DNA from: Pseudoxanthomonas wuyuanensis
GTDB taxonomy: Bacteria; Pseudomonadota; Gammaproteobacteria; Xanthomonadales; Xanthomonadaceae
Length of the DNA stretch: 64,000 bases
Direction of reading: 5' to 3'
Assembly (NCBI RefSeq): GCF_900215535.1
Contig: NZ_OCND01000004.1
Location: 1-64,000, forward strand
Positions 37,501-46,952 of this stretch are shown piece after piece. A program made the position numbers and the translations under genes. A model generated the notes under the pieces. The model did not search any database. It saw only the letters and a program-made list of their open reading frames with translations, and was not told where the DNA came from. How positions within the stretch are numbered: position 1 is the stretch's first letter; every line of letters begins with the position of its first letter.

Positions 37501-38787
37501 ATGTCCCGAGCCACCCTTGCCGCCCTGCTGTCCGTTCTTGCCCTGCCGGCCGCCGCCGCCGAACCGGTGGCGCTGCACTGCGGCAAGCTGTTCGATGCGC
37601 GCAGCGGCCGGGTGCTGGGACCGCATACGGTCGTGGTCCGCGATGGCCGCATCGACCAATTGATCAGCGGCGGCCACGCCGATGTCGTCGGATTGGCCGC
37701 GGTGGATCTGCGCAACCGCACTTGTCTGCCGGGCTGGACCGATCTGCATGTGCACCTGGGCGGCGAATCCAGCCCGCAGAGCTATTCGGAAGGTTTCCGG
37801 CTGGATCCGATCGACTTTGCCTATCGCTCGGTCGGCTATGCCGAAAGGACCCTGCTGGCCGGCTTCACCAGCGTGCGCGATCTGGGCGGCGAGGTCAGTC
37901 CGCACCTGCGCGATGCGGTCAACCAGGGCCTGGTGAAGGGACCGCGCATCTTTGCCGCCGGCAAATCCATCGCCACCACCGGCGGCCACGCCGACCCCAC
38001 CAACGGCTGGAACGACCAGCTTTCGCACCTGATCGGCCCGCCCGGCCCCACCGAGGGCGTGGTCAATTCCGTCGATGAAGCGCGCCAGGCCGTGCGCCAG
38101 CGCTACAAGGACGGCAGCGACGTCATCAAGATCACCGCTACCGGCGGCGTGCTGAGCTACGCCAAGTCAGGCGATGCGCCGCAGTTCACCGTCGACGAGG
38201 TCAAGGCGATCGTCGATACCGCCAACGATTACGGTTACAAGGTCGCCGCCCACGCGCACGGCACCGAGGGCATGAAGCGCGCCATCCTGGGAGGGGTGAC
38301 CAGCATCGAACACGGCACCTACATGACCGACGAGGTCATGCGGCTGATGAAGCAGCACGGCACCTGGTACGTGCCGACGATTTCGGCCGGGCGCTTCGTC
38401 GCCGAAAAGGCGAAGATCGACGGCTATTTCCCGGAAGTCGTGCGCCCCAAGGCCGCCCGCATCGGCGCGCAGATCCAGGACACCGCCGCCAAGGCCTACC
38501 GCAACGGGGTGAAGATCGCCTTCGGCACCGACATGGGCGTGGGCCCGCACGGCGACAACGCGCGCGAGTTCATCTACATGGTCGAGGCCGGCATCCCGGC
38601 GGCCACCGCACTGCAATCGGCGACGGTTCTTGCCGCCGAGGTGCTGGGCGTGGACGACCAGGGCGCGATCGAAACCGGCAAGCGCGCCGACATCATCGCC
38701 ATGCCTGGCGATCCGGTGGCGGACATCAATGCTGTCTTGAATGTCGATTTCGTGATGAAGGACGGCGAAATATTCAGGCAACCCTAG
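37501..38787 (+). CDS. Secreted amidohydrolase-superfamily protein (Xaa-Pro dipeptidase/imidazolonepropionase type)
   Basis: A 428-residue protein with a signal peptide (about 1-20, cut after AAA). Metal-dependent hydrolase barrel: HVH in [11 protein letters not shown] (near 80-84), the carbamylatable Lys in VIKITATGG (about 206-214), HAHG, the metal-ligand His of SIEHGTYM and the Asp in IAFGTDMGV. Related proteins cleave C-terminal Pro or basic residues from N-acyl dipeptides. GGAG lies eight bases before the ATG. Divergent from leuS. Substrate cannot be inferred. Confidence 0.9.
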   Translation: MSRATLAALLSVLALPAAAAEPVALHCGKLFDARSGRVLGPHTVVVRDGRIDQLISGGHADVVGLAAVDLRNRTCLPGWTDLHVHLGGESSPQSYSEGFRLDPIDFAYRSVGYAERTLLAGFTSVRDLGGEVSPHLRDAVNQGLVKGPRIFAAGKSIATTGGHADPTNGWNDQLSHLIGPPGPTEGVVNSVDEARQAVRQRYKDGSDVIKITATGGVLSYAKSGDAPQFTVDEVKAIVDTANDYGYKVAAHAHGTEGMKRAILGGVTSIEHGTYMTDEVMRLMKQHGTWYVPTISAGRFVAEKAKIDGYFPEVVRPKAARIGAQIQDTAAKAYRNGVKIAFGTDMGVGPHGDNAREFIYMVEAGIPAATALQSATVLAAEVLGVDDQGAIETGKRADIIAMPGDPVADINAVLNVDFVMKDGEIFRQP

Positions 38788-38817
38788 GGGCTGTTGCCGT
38801 TTCCCGAGCAGGCCGGG

Positions 38818-39423
38818 TCAATCAGGCCGCAGCCGCCAGCCCGCCCAGCACAGCCAGGCCAGCCAAAGGCCGAACGCCAACCGCTGGGCCACGCCGGCGG
38901 GCAGCAGTTCCACTGCAAACAGCACCACCGCCAGCATTGCCAGCGCCGCCGCCAGGCTGAAACCGGCAAAGGGTCGCCAGTCCGGCCGGCGCCAACCGCT
39001 GATGGCCAGCAGCAGCGCACCCGGGATAAACGCCACCCACCACAGCATCCACGCGGTGGCGTGATAGCGGCTGGCCGCGCTGTTGAGATCATCGGCCTCC
39101 AGCGGCAGCAGGCCCAACGCGATGAAGCCCAGCGCGGACAGGAAGGCCAGTTGCGTCCCGACCCGGACCGACCAGCCGGCATCGGCAGGCAGACGATGGC
39201 GCAGCCCGATTGCAACGGTGCCGGCCAACATGCCCGGCAACACGAACGCCAGCAGGTTGAACGCCAGCGCATGCGGGAATCCCTTCGCACCCAGCAGCGC
39301 CACCGGGTGCAGCGACTGCGAATATCCGGCCAGCGCGGCGCCGAAGCCGGCCACCGCAGCCGCACACAGCGCGGTGGCCGCTATCCCCGCATAGGGCAAT
39401 GCCCGCATCAACCGGTTTTCCAT
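38818..39423 (-). CDS. DUF998-type integral membrane protein
   Basis: A 201-residue protein with about six membrane helices and little else: segments near 8-32, 47-68, 80-100, 112-132, 140-160 and 170-190. The pattern, including a buried Asn/Asp-containing loop LEADDLNSAASRYHATA, resembles DUF998. No function known. ATG 39423 is the first good start after the last upstream frame part, which otherwise runs antisense through cnoX. A later ATG (fifth codon) is possible. Confidence 0.7.
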   Translation of the reverse strand: MENRLMRALPYAGIAATALCAAAVAGFGAALAGYSQSLHPVALLGAKGFPHALAFNLLAFVLPGMLAGTVAIGLRHRLPADAGWSVRVGTQLAFLSALGFIALGLLPLEADDLNSAASRYHATAWMLWWVAFIPGALLLAISGWRRPDWRPFAGFSLAAALAMLAVVLFAVELLPAGVAQRLAFGLWLAWLCWAGWRLRPD

Positions 39424-39582
39424 CCAAGCGCATCCGTATTTGGCGACGCGCACGATACCAGAGCGCGCCGTTGGGCCTGTTGGGACGTAACCGCATGCAT
39501 GAACGTACCTGCTTGAACGGGCTCGCTTGAACCGGACCACCTGAGGCACCATTAAGAGCAGCAACCTTTGAAGAGCAGCCCC

Positions 39583-40440
39583 ATGAGCGATTTGCCCCAC
39601 GTTTTCGATGCCACCACCGAAACCTTCGAAGCCGAAGTGCTGCAGAAATCGCTGCAGGTGCCGGTGCTGGTGGATTTCTGGGCGACCTGGTGCGGTCCCT
39701 GCAAGACGCTGGGCCCGATCCTGGAAAAGCTGGCCGGCGAATACAACGGTGCCTTCCTGCTGGCCAAGGTCGATGTGGACAAGGAACAGCAGATTGCCGC
39801 CGCCTTCCAGATCCGTTCGGTGCCGACCGTCTTCCTGGTCAAGGGCGGCCAGTTGGTGGATGGCTTCCCCGGCGCGCTGCCGGAAGGGCAGTTGCGCGAG
39901 TTCCTGAAGCAGCACGGCATCGAGCCGGCGCAAGCGGCGGAGCCGGAAGCCATCGAGGCCGCTCCGCTCGACCCGCATGCCGAGGTGCTGGCGCTGCGCA
40001 ATGCGATCGATGCCGAACCCGACAAGCCGGAACTGAAGCTGGACCTGGCGTTGGCGCTGCTGAAGATCGGCGCCAACGGCGAAGCCGAACAGCTGATCGA
40101 CGCGTTGCCGGCCAATCTTGCCACCGACGAGCGCAGCCTGCGTGCGCGTGCGCGGCTGGATTTCGCTTCATCGCTGAAGGACGCGCCTGCGGCCGAAGTC
40201 CTGCAATCGGCCGTGGACGCGAACCCGGACGATCTGCAGGCACGCCATCTGCTGGGCGTGCACCGGCTGGTGGCCGGGGATTCGCAAGCCGCGCTCGAGC
40301 AGTTCCTGGAAATGCTGCGCCGCGACCGCGACTATGGGGACGGACTGCCGAAGAAGACCCTGATCGATGCGTTCCGGGTGATCGAGGACGAGGCCCTGGT
40401 CGGCCAGTACCGCCGCAAGATGGCGGCGCTGCTGTTCTGA
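39583..40440 (+). CDS. cnoX: Thioredoxin-TPR chaperone CnoX (YbbN)
   Basis: Holdase with a thioredoxin domain (about 1-110) and a C-terminal TPR-like helical domain (about 125-285). The protein has 285 residues (E. coli 284). The active-site motif is FWATWCGPCK (about 29-38), a full redox CGPC, unlike E. coli CnoX (SQHC). VRSVPTVFLVKGGQ-like cis-Pro loop present. In chlorine-stressed cells CnoX protects unfolded proteins and hands them to GroEL or DnaK. A TTG 5 codons upstream (39568) is in frame; ATG 39583 begins at the family start. Confidence 0.93.
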   Translation: MSDLPHVFDATTETFEAEVLQKSLQVPVLVDFWATWCGPCKTLGPILEKLAGEYNGAFLLAKVDVDKEQQIAAAFQIRSVPTVFLVKGGQLVDGFPGALPEGQLREFLKQHGIEPAQAAEPEAIEAAPLDPHAEVLALRNAIDAEPDKPELKLDLALALLKIGANGEAEQLIDALPANLATDERSLRARARLDFASSLKDAPAAEVLQSAVDANPDDLQARHLLGVHRLVAGDSQAALEQFLEMLRRDRDYGDGLPKKTLIDAFRVIEDEALVGQYRRKMAALLF

Positions 40441-40489
40441 TAGCCTGCCTGGCCCGCGTGCGGGCATCGCCCACCTTTTGTCGTCCTGC

Positions 40490-40957
40490 ATGAAACCTTC
40501 CACGCTGCGTCATCTGTTCAATTTCTGGCCGCCATTCCTGTTCAGCGGCGTTCATGTCACCGAAATCGCCGACGACTGGCGCTTTGCGCGGGTCGAGCTG
40601 CGCATGCGCCCGTGGAACCGCAACTATGTCGGCACCCATTTCGGCGGCAGCCTGTTCGCGATGACCGATCCGTTCTGGATGATCATGGCCAAGGAGCGCT
40701 TGGGCCGCGACTACTACGTCTGGGACAAGACCGGCGAAATCGAATTCGTCAAACCCGCCATGGGCACGGTGCATGCCGAATTCCGCCTGGACGATGTGGT
40801 CCTGGACGAAATCCGCGCCGCCGCCGCCAATGGCCAAAAGCACCTGCGCTGGATGCCAGTGGACGTGTTCAATGCGCAGAACGAAGTGGTCGCCAGGGTA
40901 CGCAAGCAGATCTACGTTCGGCTGAAGCCGGAAGCGCGCGGCAAAGCCCAAGGCTGA
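40490..40957 (+). CDS. DUF4442 hotdog-fold thioesterase-like protein
   Basis: A 155-residue protein with a hotdog domain of the DUF4442/YiiD-C type: WNRNYVGTHFGGSLFAMTDP is the helix-and-loop motif (about 43-62), followed by VWDKTGEIEFVKPAMGTVHA. Such proteins are thought to act on acyl thioesters but substrates are unknown. Single gene, 49 bases after cnoX, same strand; may be co-transcribed. ATG 40490 is preferred to an in-frame TTG four codons upstream. Confidence 0.85.
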   Translation: MKPSTLRHLFNFWPPFLFSGVHVTEIADDWRFARVELRMRPWNRNYVGTHFGGSLFAMTDPFWMIMAKERLGRDYYVWDKTGEIEFVKPAMGTVHAEFRLDDVVLDEIRAAAANGQKHLRWMPVDVFNAQNEVVARVRKQIYVRLKPEARGKAQG

Positions 40958-40961
40958 CCGA

Positions 40962-42332
40962 CTACGGCAGCCGCGACCCCGGCAGCGGCAGCGGCAGACG
41001 CAGGCTGGCGCCCGCCGGCCCGTCCGCGATTGGTTTGGCGTAGGCCGCACTCGTCAACTCCGGGCTCCCGGCGTCCATCAGCAACTCGCGGCCTGCGCTG
41101 CGCAACGACTGCGGCAAGCCCGAGAGAGCCGTCCGCTCCATGCGTTCGCCAGCATCCTGCCGCCTTAGCCATAGCAACGCGGTAGCCATCCGGAGGCGCG
41201 CATTGGCATCCTGCAGACGGCGAGCGTACTCCTGCAAATCCGGTCCACCGATATCGGCCAGAATGCAGCCGGCGAGGTTGCTGACGCAGGCCAGCGACCA
41301 GCGCGAAGGCGGCGGCGTGGAATCGTGCAACGGCAGATCGGCGGCCAACTGCGACCGCGCCGCTTCCCCGCAGTACCAGGCAAATCGCGGCGCCATCCGC
41401 GCCGCGGTCTTGCCGCTATCGTAGAACATGCGTGCGGCCTTGCTGGTCTCAAGACTTCCATCGGGCTCGATGGCTTCATATGCGCTCAATCCCGCCAGCA
41501 CATAGCGGCCCTCGCCCAGCATCATCCGGCAGATGTCATCCTGCAGCGCAGTCATCGGCGCGAACGCCTCCCCGCATACGGCCGGCAGAGGATGCTGGCG
41601 CGGGAGTTCGGCCAGCATGTCGGCGAACAGGCTTACGTTTCCTTCCAGCATGGCCGAACCGATCATGCTGCCGATCAGGGAGTGGCTGCCGGAAATCAAC
41701 CGGCGCGCGGTGCCGGTGTCGGCACATACGCCGGCAAGCGCGGCTTCGCGATCGCCGCTGACGAACGTATACGCATGACCGGTCAGCGAGCGCGACAGCG
41801 ACTGATAGGGCGGAAACGGCATGTCCGGGCGCGGCGGGAACGGATTGCGAAAATGCGCATACGCGGAAAGCTCCGCCGCATTGGCCAGCAGCGCGGCGTG
41901 ACGCTGCAGCAACGCTGCATACGCCGGCATCGCGTCGCGCACCTGCGCCAGGCAGCCGGTCGCGCGCCAGCGGCACCACTCCGGATCCCCCGCTGCCGCG
42001 TTCTCCAGTGCCGGATAGCGCTGCGCTGCGATGCCCGCAAAGTAGACGTTCGATTCCTTGGCGGCGGCACCGGGCAGCGGAATCCGGGAAAAGCGCTCGA
42101 TATCCTGGCGCAGAATCTGATTGCGCTCGGCCGCCGGTACCCGGTACGGCAGCGACCACAACGCGGCGAATCCATCCGCGCCTTCGGCCGGCGGAGGCGG
42201 ATTCTGCAGCAGCGCCAACGCTTGGCGCTCTTGGGCGCTGGGACCTCGCAGCCAGGAAACCGCGTACAGCGCCACGGCCGCCACCAGCACGGCGGCCAGC
42301 CCGGCGCCGATACCCTTCAGCACTTTTACCAT
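40962..42332 (-). CDS. Membrane-anchored hypothetical protein, 456 residues
   Basis: I do not recognise a family. One N-terminal membrane helix (about 6-26, IGAGLAAVLVAAVALYAVSW), then a helical, Ala- and Leu-rich periplasmic body. Cysteines in DPEWCRWRATGCLAQV (about 118-133), VCADTG, VCGEAF and YCGEAA suggest disulfides. GGAG precedes ATG 42332. It is on minus, convergent with the DUF4442 gene (five bases apart) and divergent from the DUF502 gene. Confidence 0.7.
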   Translation of the reverse strand: MVKVLKGIGAGLAAVLVAAVALYAVSWLRGPSAQERQALALLQNPPPPAEGADGFAALWSLPYRVPAAERNQILRQDIERFSRIPLPGAAAKESNVYFAGIAAQRYPALENAAAGDPEWCRWRATGCLAQVRDAMPAYAALLQRHAALLANAAELSAYAHFRNPFPPRPDMPFPPYQSLSRSLTGHAYTFVSGDREAALAGVCADTGTARRLISGSHSLIGSMIGSAMLEGNVSLFADMLAELPRQHPLPAVCGEAFAPMTALQDDICRMMLGEGRYVLAGLSAYEAIEPDGSLETSKAARMFYDSGKTAARMAPRFAWYCGEAARSQLAADLPLHDSTPPPSRWSLACVSNLAGCILADIGGPDLQEYARRLQDANARLRMATALLWLRRQDAGERMERTALSGLPQSLRSAGRELLMDAGSPELTSAAYAKPIADGPAGASLRLPLPLPGSRLP

Positions 42333-42408
42333 TGCGTCCGTCTCCGCAACACCGTATTCCCCGCGCAGGATCATAACCGGAAGGCTCGCCGCCGCTACAA
42401 TGCGCGCC

Positions 42409-43080
42409 ATGCCTCCCGACTCCCCGACCTCCCGCGCTTCGCTGCAGAAGCTGTTCCTGACCGGTCTGCTGACCCTGCTGCCGATCTGGCTGACCTGGGT
42501 GGTGGTGAAGTTCGTGTTCGTGCTGCTGTCGGACATCAGCAAGCCGTGGGTGGAACCCATTTCGCAGCAGATCGCCGCTTCGTTTCCGCAATCGCTGGGC
42601 TGGTTCAACGGCCTGTGGGTGCAGAACACCATCGCGCTGGCGGCAACGCTGGTGTTCATCCTGGCCGTGGGCGCGCTGACCCGGCGCGTGATCGGACAGC
42701 GGCTGCTGGGCTGGTTCGAAGCGCTGATGATGCGCATCCCGCTGGCCAGCACCATCTACACCAGCGCGCGCAAGCTGCTGGATATCCTGCAGACCAAGCC
42801 CGGCAGCACCCAGCGGGTGGTGCTGGTGGATTTCCCGCACCGGGAAATGAAATCGGTAGGCCTGGTGACCCGGGTCATCCGCGAGGAAGGCAGCGGCCGC
42901 GAACTGGCCGCCGTCTACGTGCCGACCACGCCCAACCCGACCTCCGGTTACCTGGAAATCGTGCCGGTGGAACTGCTGACGCCCACCGACTGGACCGTCG
43001 ACCAGGCGATGAGCTTCATCATTTCCGGCGGCGCGGTGGCGCCGGAGTCGATGCCGTTCACCCGCGCCGGAGACCGCTGA
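42409..43080 (+). CDS. DUF502 membrane protein
   Basis: A 223-residue protein: helix 1 about 17-40 (LTGLLTLLPIWLTWVVVKFV), helix 2 about 70-95 (IALAATLVFILAVGAL), and a C-terminal soluble beta domain (RVVLVDFPHREMKSVGLVTR, VPTTPNPTSGYLEIVP). The family signature TPNPTSGYL is intact. Possibly a transporter-associated or trafficking protein (LIAT1-like in plants), but its function in bacteria is unknown. ATG 42400 is an equal alternative. It ends three bases before the next gene. Confidence 0.85.
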   Translation: MPPDSPTSRASLQKLFLTGLLTLLPIWLTWVVVKFVFVLLSDISKPWVEPISQQIAASFPQSLGWFNGLWVQNTIALAATLVFILAVGALTRRVIGQRLLGWFEALMMRIPLASTIYTSARKLLDILQTKPGSTQRVVLVDFPHREMKSVGLVTRVIREEGSGRELAAVYVPTTPNPTSGYLEIVPVELLTPTDWTVDQAMSFIISGGAVAPESMPFTRAGDR

Positions 43081-43083
43081 GCG

Positions 43084-43860
43084 ATGGCGCCGGTCCGCAC
43101 GCTGGACGATCGCGCGGTCAAACTGTTCATCGCCCTGGCGGCGTTCTTCTGCGTCAACACGGTGCTGGCCGAATTCATCGGGGTCAAGATCTTCGCGCTG
43201 GAAGACACCCTGGGCATCGCACCGTTGCAGTGGAACCTGTTCGGCCAGACCGGTTCGCTCAGCTTTACCGTCGGCACGCTGCTGTGGCCGTTCGTGTTCA
43301 TCCTGACCGACACGGTCAACGAGTTCTTCGGCAAGCGCGGCGTGCGCTACATCTCCTGGATCGCGGTGGCGCTGATCGTCTACGGCTTCGTGTTCGCGTT
43401 CCTGGCCATCGCCGCCGCACCGGCCGGCTGGTGGGTGACGGCGGCCGCTGACCAGGGCGTGCCGGATTACCAGGCCGCGTTTGCGGCCATCTTCGGCCAG
43501 GGCATGTGGTCGATTGCCGGTTCCATCGTCGCCTTCCTGGTCGGCCAGCTGATCGACGTGGTGGTGTTCCACCGCATCCGCGCGGCCACCGGCGAGCGCT
43601 GGGTATGGCTGCGCGCCACCGGCTCCACTGCGGTTTCGCAACTGGTGGACAGCTTCATCGTCATCTACATCGCCTTCGTGCTGGGGCCGCAGCAGTGGCC
43701 GACCTCGTTGTTCCTGGCCGTCAGCAGCGTCAACTACGCCTACAAGATGCTGGCGGCGGTGGCGATGATTCCGCTGCTGTACCTGATGCGGCACGGCATC
43801 CGCCGCTATCTGGGCGAGGCGCGCGAGCGCCAGCTGCGCGCCGAAGCCGCTGCGGATTGA
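43084..43860 (+). CDS. Queuosine precursor transporter (YhhQ/VUT family)
   Basis: A 258-residue membrane protein of the DUF165 family, with about six helices (near 13-30, 55-78, 92-113, 140-160, 185-205 and 215-235). Family signatures: FFCVNTVLAEFIGVKIF, FILTDTVNEFFGKRGVR and VDSFIVIYIAFV. In E. coli YhhQ takes up preQ0/preQ1 for the tRNA modification queuosine. Separated by three bases from the DUF502 gene, so they are likely co-transcribed. Confidence 0.92.
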   Translation: MAPVRTLDDRAVKLFIALAAFFCVNTVLAEFIGVKIFALEDTLGIAPLQWNLFGQTGSLSFTVGTLLWPFVFILTDTVNEFFGKRGVRYISWIAVALIVYGFVFAFLAIAAAPAGWWVTAAADQGVPDYQAAFAAIFGQGMWSIAGSIVAFLVGQLIDVVVFHRIRAATGERWVWLRATGSTAVSQLVDSFIVIYIAFVLGPQQWPTSLFLAVSSVNYAYKMLAAVAMIPLLYLMRHGIRRYLGEARERQLRAEAAAD

Positions 43861-44057
43861 TCTCCGCCTGGAGCGGCCCGGCCTTCCGCGGGCTCTTGCT
43901 GGCGGATCGCGGTGGAAGCAAAAAAGCCCGCGCCGGGCGGCGCTCCTGCCTGGCACGCCGAGATCTACCGGGGCGTGACGGGATCATGACTTTCGTCGCT
44001 GGCCGCTGGCGCCCGGATGGGCCACGCTCGCGGTTTGCCCTTGCCCGGAGTCCGCCC

Positions 44058-45878
44058 ATGAGCCGTCCCCTGCCCGTCCTGCTGACCCTGGCCATTGCCC
44101 TGGCGTTGCCCGTGGCCTCGGCCAGCCTGCCTGCCCGCGCCGCCGATGCCGCCTCCACCCAGGCTCCTGCTTCGACCAAGGCGGCGCAGCTCAACCAGCT
44201 GTACGCGCAGTACTGGGAGGAATCGCTGGAGCTCAATCCGTTGCGCGCCACCTTCCAGGGCGATCCCCGCTACAACGATCGGTTGCCGAACTTCCTGTCG
44301 GCCGACTACCGCCAACAGTCGCACGAGTTCACCGCCGGCTGGCTGGAGAAGATCGAAGCGGTCGGCGCGGACGGACTGGGCGGGCAGGATCTGCTCAGCT
44401 ACGAGATTTTCGTCGAAAAGGCCAAACGCGAACTGGAAGGCGAGCGGTTCCCCGGCTGGATGCAGCCGGTCAACCAGTTCTACAACATCGCCAGCACGGT
44501 GGTGCAGCTGGGCTCGGGCACCGGCGCGCAGCCGTTCAAGACCGTGCAGGACTACGACAACTGGCGCAAGCGCGCCGCGCGGGTGCCGGTGCTGTTCGAC
44601 CAGGCCATCGCCAACATGCGCGAAGGCATGCAGGCCGGCGTGGTGCAGCCGCGCGCGCTGATGGAAAAGGTGGTGCCGCAGCTGGATGCGCTGATCAAGC
44701 CCAAGGCCGACCAGACGCTGTTCTGGGGCCCGGTGAAGAATCTGCCCGACAGCTTCAGCGACGCCGACAAGCAGCGCATCGACAGCGAATACCGCAGCCT
44801 GATCGAAAACGAACTGATGCCGGCCTACCGCCGGCTGCGCCAGTTCATCGTCGACGAATACATGCCCAAGACGCGTGCCACGCCGGGCATGGAAGGGCTG
44901 CCCGACGGGGCGGCCTGGTATGCCTACAACGCGCGCCAGAGCACGTCCACCGATCTGAGCCCGGCCGAAATCCACCAGCTTGGCCTGGATGAAGTGGCGC
45001 GCATCCATGGCTTGATCCATGGGGTGATGAAGGAAGTCGGCTTCACAGGCTCGCTGCAGGAATTCTTCCAGTTCATGCAGAACGACCCGCGCTTCAGTTT
45101 CGAAAGCGAGGAGGCGCTGCTGGCCTACTACCGCGGCCTGGAAGACAGGATCAACCAGCGCGTGCCGGAGCTGTTCTCGCTGATTCCGAAAGCGTCTTTC
45201 GAAATCCGCCCGGTCGAAGCGTTCCGCGCGCAATCGGCCGCCGGCGGCTCGTACATGCGCCCCAGCGAGGACGGCAGCCGTCCCGGCATCTTCTACGTCA
45301 ACACCTATGACCTGCCGACCCGCAAGACCTGGGATGCCGAAGATCTGTACCTGCACGAAGCCATTCCAGGCCATCACTTCCAACTGGCGTTGCAGCAGGA
45401 ACTGACCGGACTACCGATGTTCCGCCGCTTCGGCAGCGAGATCGCGTTCTCGGAGGGCTGGGGCCTGTACGCCGAATCGCTGGGCAAGGACCTGGGCGTC
45501 TACACCGATCCGTACAACTACTTCGGCTATCTGCAGAACGAGCTGTGGCGCGCCATCCGGTTGGTGGTCGATACCGGCCTGCACAGCAAGGGCTGGAGCC
45601 GCGAGCAGGTGATCGCCTACATGCTGGAAAACTCGGCCGAAAGCCAGACCCAGGCCACCGCCGAAGCCGAACGCTACATGGCCATCCCCGGCCAGGCGCT
45701 GGCCTACAAGATCGGCGAATTGAAGATCAAGCAGGTGCGCGCCCGGGCCGAGCGCGAACTGGGACCGAAGTTCGACATCCGCCAGTTCCATGCCGAAGTG
45801 CTGAAGGACGGCTCGGTGCCGCTGGATGTGCTGGAAGCCAAGATCGACCGCTGGATTGCCGAGATGCGCGGCGACTGA
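44058..45878 (+). CDS. Secreted DUF885 metallopeptidase-like protein
   Basis: A 606-residue protein with a signal peptide (about 1-30, cut near ARA-AD). The DUF885 domain (about 45-600) resembles M32/M3-like zinc peptidase helical folds: HEAIPGHHFQLALQQE holds the His-Glu...His-His motif (near 434-449) and EGWGLYAESLG follows (near 468-478). No characterised substrate. CGGAG is eight bases before the ATG; the frame is open far upstream through the previous gene but that is a shadow. Xanthomonads carry several such proteins. Confidence 0.9.
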   Translation: MSRPLPVLLTLAIALALPVASASLPARAADAASTQAPASTKAAQLNQLYAQYWEESLELNPLRATFQGDPRYNDRLPNFLSADYRQQSHEFTAGWLEKIEAVGADGLGGQDLLSYEIFVEKAKRELEGERFPGWMQPVNQFYNIASTVVQLGSGTGAQPFKTVQDYDNWRKRAARVPVLFDQAIANMREGMQAGVVQPRALMEKVVPQLDALIKPKADQTLFWGPVKNLPDSFSDADKQRIDSEYRSLIENELMPAYRRLRQFIVDEYMPKTRATPGMEGLPDGAAWYAYNARQSTSTDLSPAEIHQLGLDEVARIHGLIHGVMKEVGFTGSLQEFFQFMQNDPRFSFESEEALLAYYRGLEDRINQRVPELFSLIPKASFEIRPVEAFRAQSAAGGSYMRPSEDGSRPGIFYVNTYDLPTRKTWDAEDLYLHEAIPGHHFQLALQQELTGLPMFRRFGSEIAFSEGWGLYAESLGKDLGVYTDPYNYFGYLQNELWRAIRLVVDTGLHSKGWSREQVIAYMLENSAESQTQATAEAERYMAIPGQALAYKIGELKIKQVRARAERELGPKFDIRQFHAEVLKDGSVPLDVLEAKIDRWIAEMRGD

Positions 45879-45990
45879 GGCGGCAGACCCGTTCCTACAG
45901 TTTTCCCACAGAACGGGCCGCAGGATGGGCGCCGCCGCCGGGGGCTACTGGCCCCTGGCGGCGTTCCTCCCCCATCCGAGATAAACAGCG

Positions 45991-46731
45991 ATGAAGAGAA
46001 TCCTGTCCGGCGCACTGGCTGCGCTGTTCGCTTCCGGCGCGATCGCCGCCGAACCGCATCCCCATTGGGGCTACCAGGGCGAAGACGCTCCGGCGCATTG
46101 GGCCGAGCTGGATCCGGGTTTCGAAACCTGCGCCCTGGGCCGCACGCAATCGCCCATCGACATCCGCAACGCGCAACGCGCCGATCTGCCCGAGATCGAT
46201 TTCGACTACCGCGCAGGTCCGGCCGAGGCGGTGAACAACGGCCACACCGTCCAGGTGAACCTGCCGGACGCTGGCGGCATCGACATCGGCGGCGCGCATT
46301 ACGCGCTGGTGCAGTTCCATTTCCATACGCCCAGCGAAGAGAAGATCGACGGCGAGAGCTTTCCGATGGAAGCGCATTTCGTGCACAAGGATGCCGAAGG
46401 GCATCTGGCGGTGGTCGCGGTGATGCTGAAGCAAGGCAGAAAGAACGCGGCTTTGGAAGAAATCTTCGATGCGTTGCCGGCGGCCGAAGGCGGCAGCCTC
46501 GCGCTGGAAAACCTGGACCCGTCCACCCTGTTGCCGAACAGGCAGGGCTACTACGCCTACACGGGTTCGCTGACGACGCCGCCTTGCAGCGAAGGCGTGC
46601 GCTGGCAGGTGCTCAAGCAGCCGGTCGAAGTGTCGGAAAGCCAGATCGAGGCCTTCCGCAAGCTGTATCCGATGAACGCGCGCCCGGTGCAGCCGTTGAA
46701 CGGGCGTGAGGTTCGGCAGAGCCGTTCCTGA
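45991..46731 (+). CDS. Periplasmic alpha-carbonic anhydrase
   Basis: Interconverts CO2 and bicarbonate in the periplasm. The protein has 246 residues with a signal peptide (1-19, cut after AIAA). Zinc ligands in QFHFHTPSEE (two His, near 109-111) and EAHFVHKD (near 128). The proton-shuttle His in NNGHTVQV, and YTGSLTTPPCSEGV carries the active-site Thr. Two cysteines (FETCALG and TPPCSEG) form the expected disulfide. All catalytic features are intact. Position after the DUF885 gene is without known meaning. Confidence 0.96.
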   Translation: MKRILSGALAALFASGAIAAEPHPHWGYQGEDAPAHWAELDPGFETCALGRTQSPIDIRNAQRADLPEIDFDYRAGPAEAVNNGHTVQVNLPDAGGIDIGGAHYALVQFHFHTPSEEKIDGESFPMEAHFVHKDAEGHLAVVAVMLKQGRKNAALEEIFDALPAAEGGSLALENLDPSTLLPNRQGYYAYTGSLTTPPCSEGVRWQVLKQPVEVSESQIEAFRKLYPMNARPVQPLNGREVRQSRS

Positions 46732-46952
46732 GTTCCCGATCGCCGGGATTCGAACGATGGTGGCGACCGGAACCGCTTCTGCGGCAAAGGCCGCCCGGTG
46801 TCGGGGTATCGCTGTTCAAGGTATCCCGGCGCAAAGCGCCTTCCCTCTGAGCCAGCCGAACGGCCGGTCAGCCGCTCCCCCAGAATAGCGACCCGTTGCG
46901 TGCCGAATCGATGATGTCCCGATGCCGGGACTCTATCGGTTGCCTGCAGCCG

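Noticed and set aside
35010..38078. Very long open frame (1022 codons) on plus, antisense to leuS
   Set aside because: A GC-rich shadow of leuS; low-complexity His/Arg/Gly/Val composition and no domain. The same holds for the long frames opposite yhdP (20606-23554), pmbA, bamA-lpxD and the FAD oxidoreductase.
46736..46780. Sequence CGCCGGGATTCGAAC, like a tRNA T-arm on the minus strand
   Set aside because: The bases that should pair to make the T-stem do not (ATCG against CCCGG) and no acceptor stem, D-arm or anticodon arm can be drawn around it.
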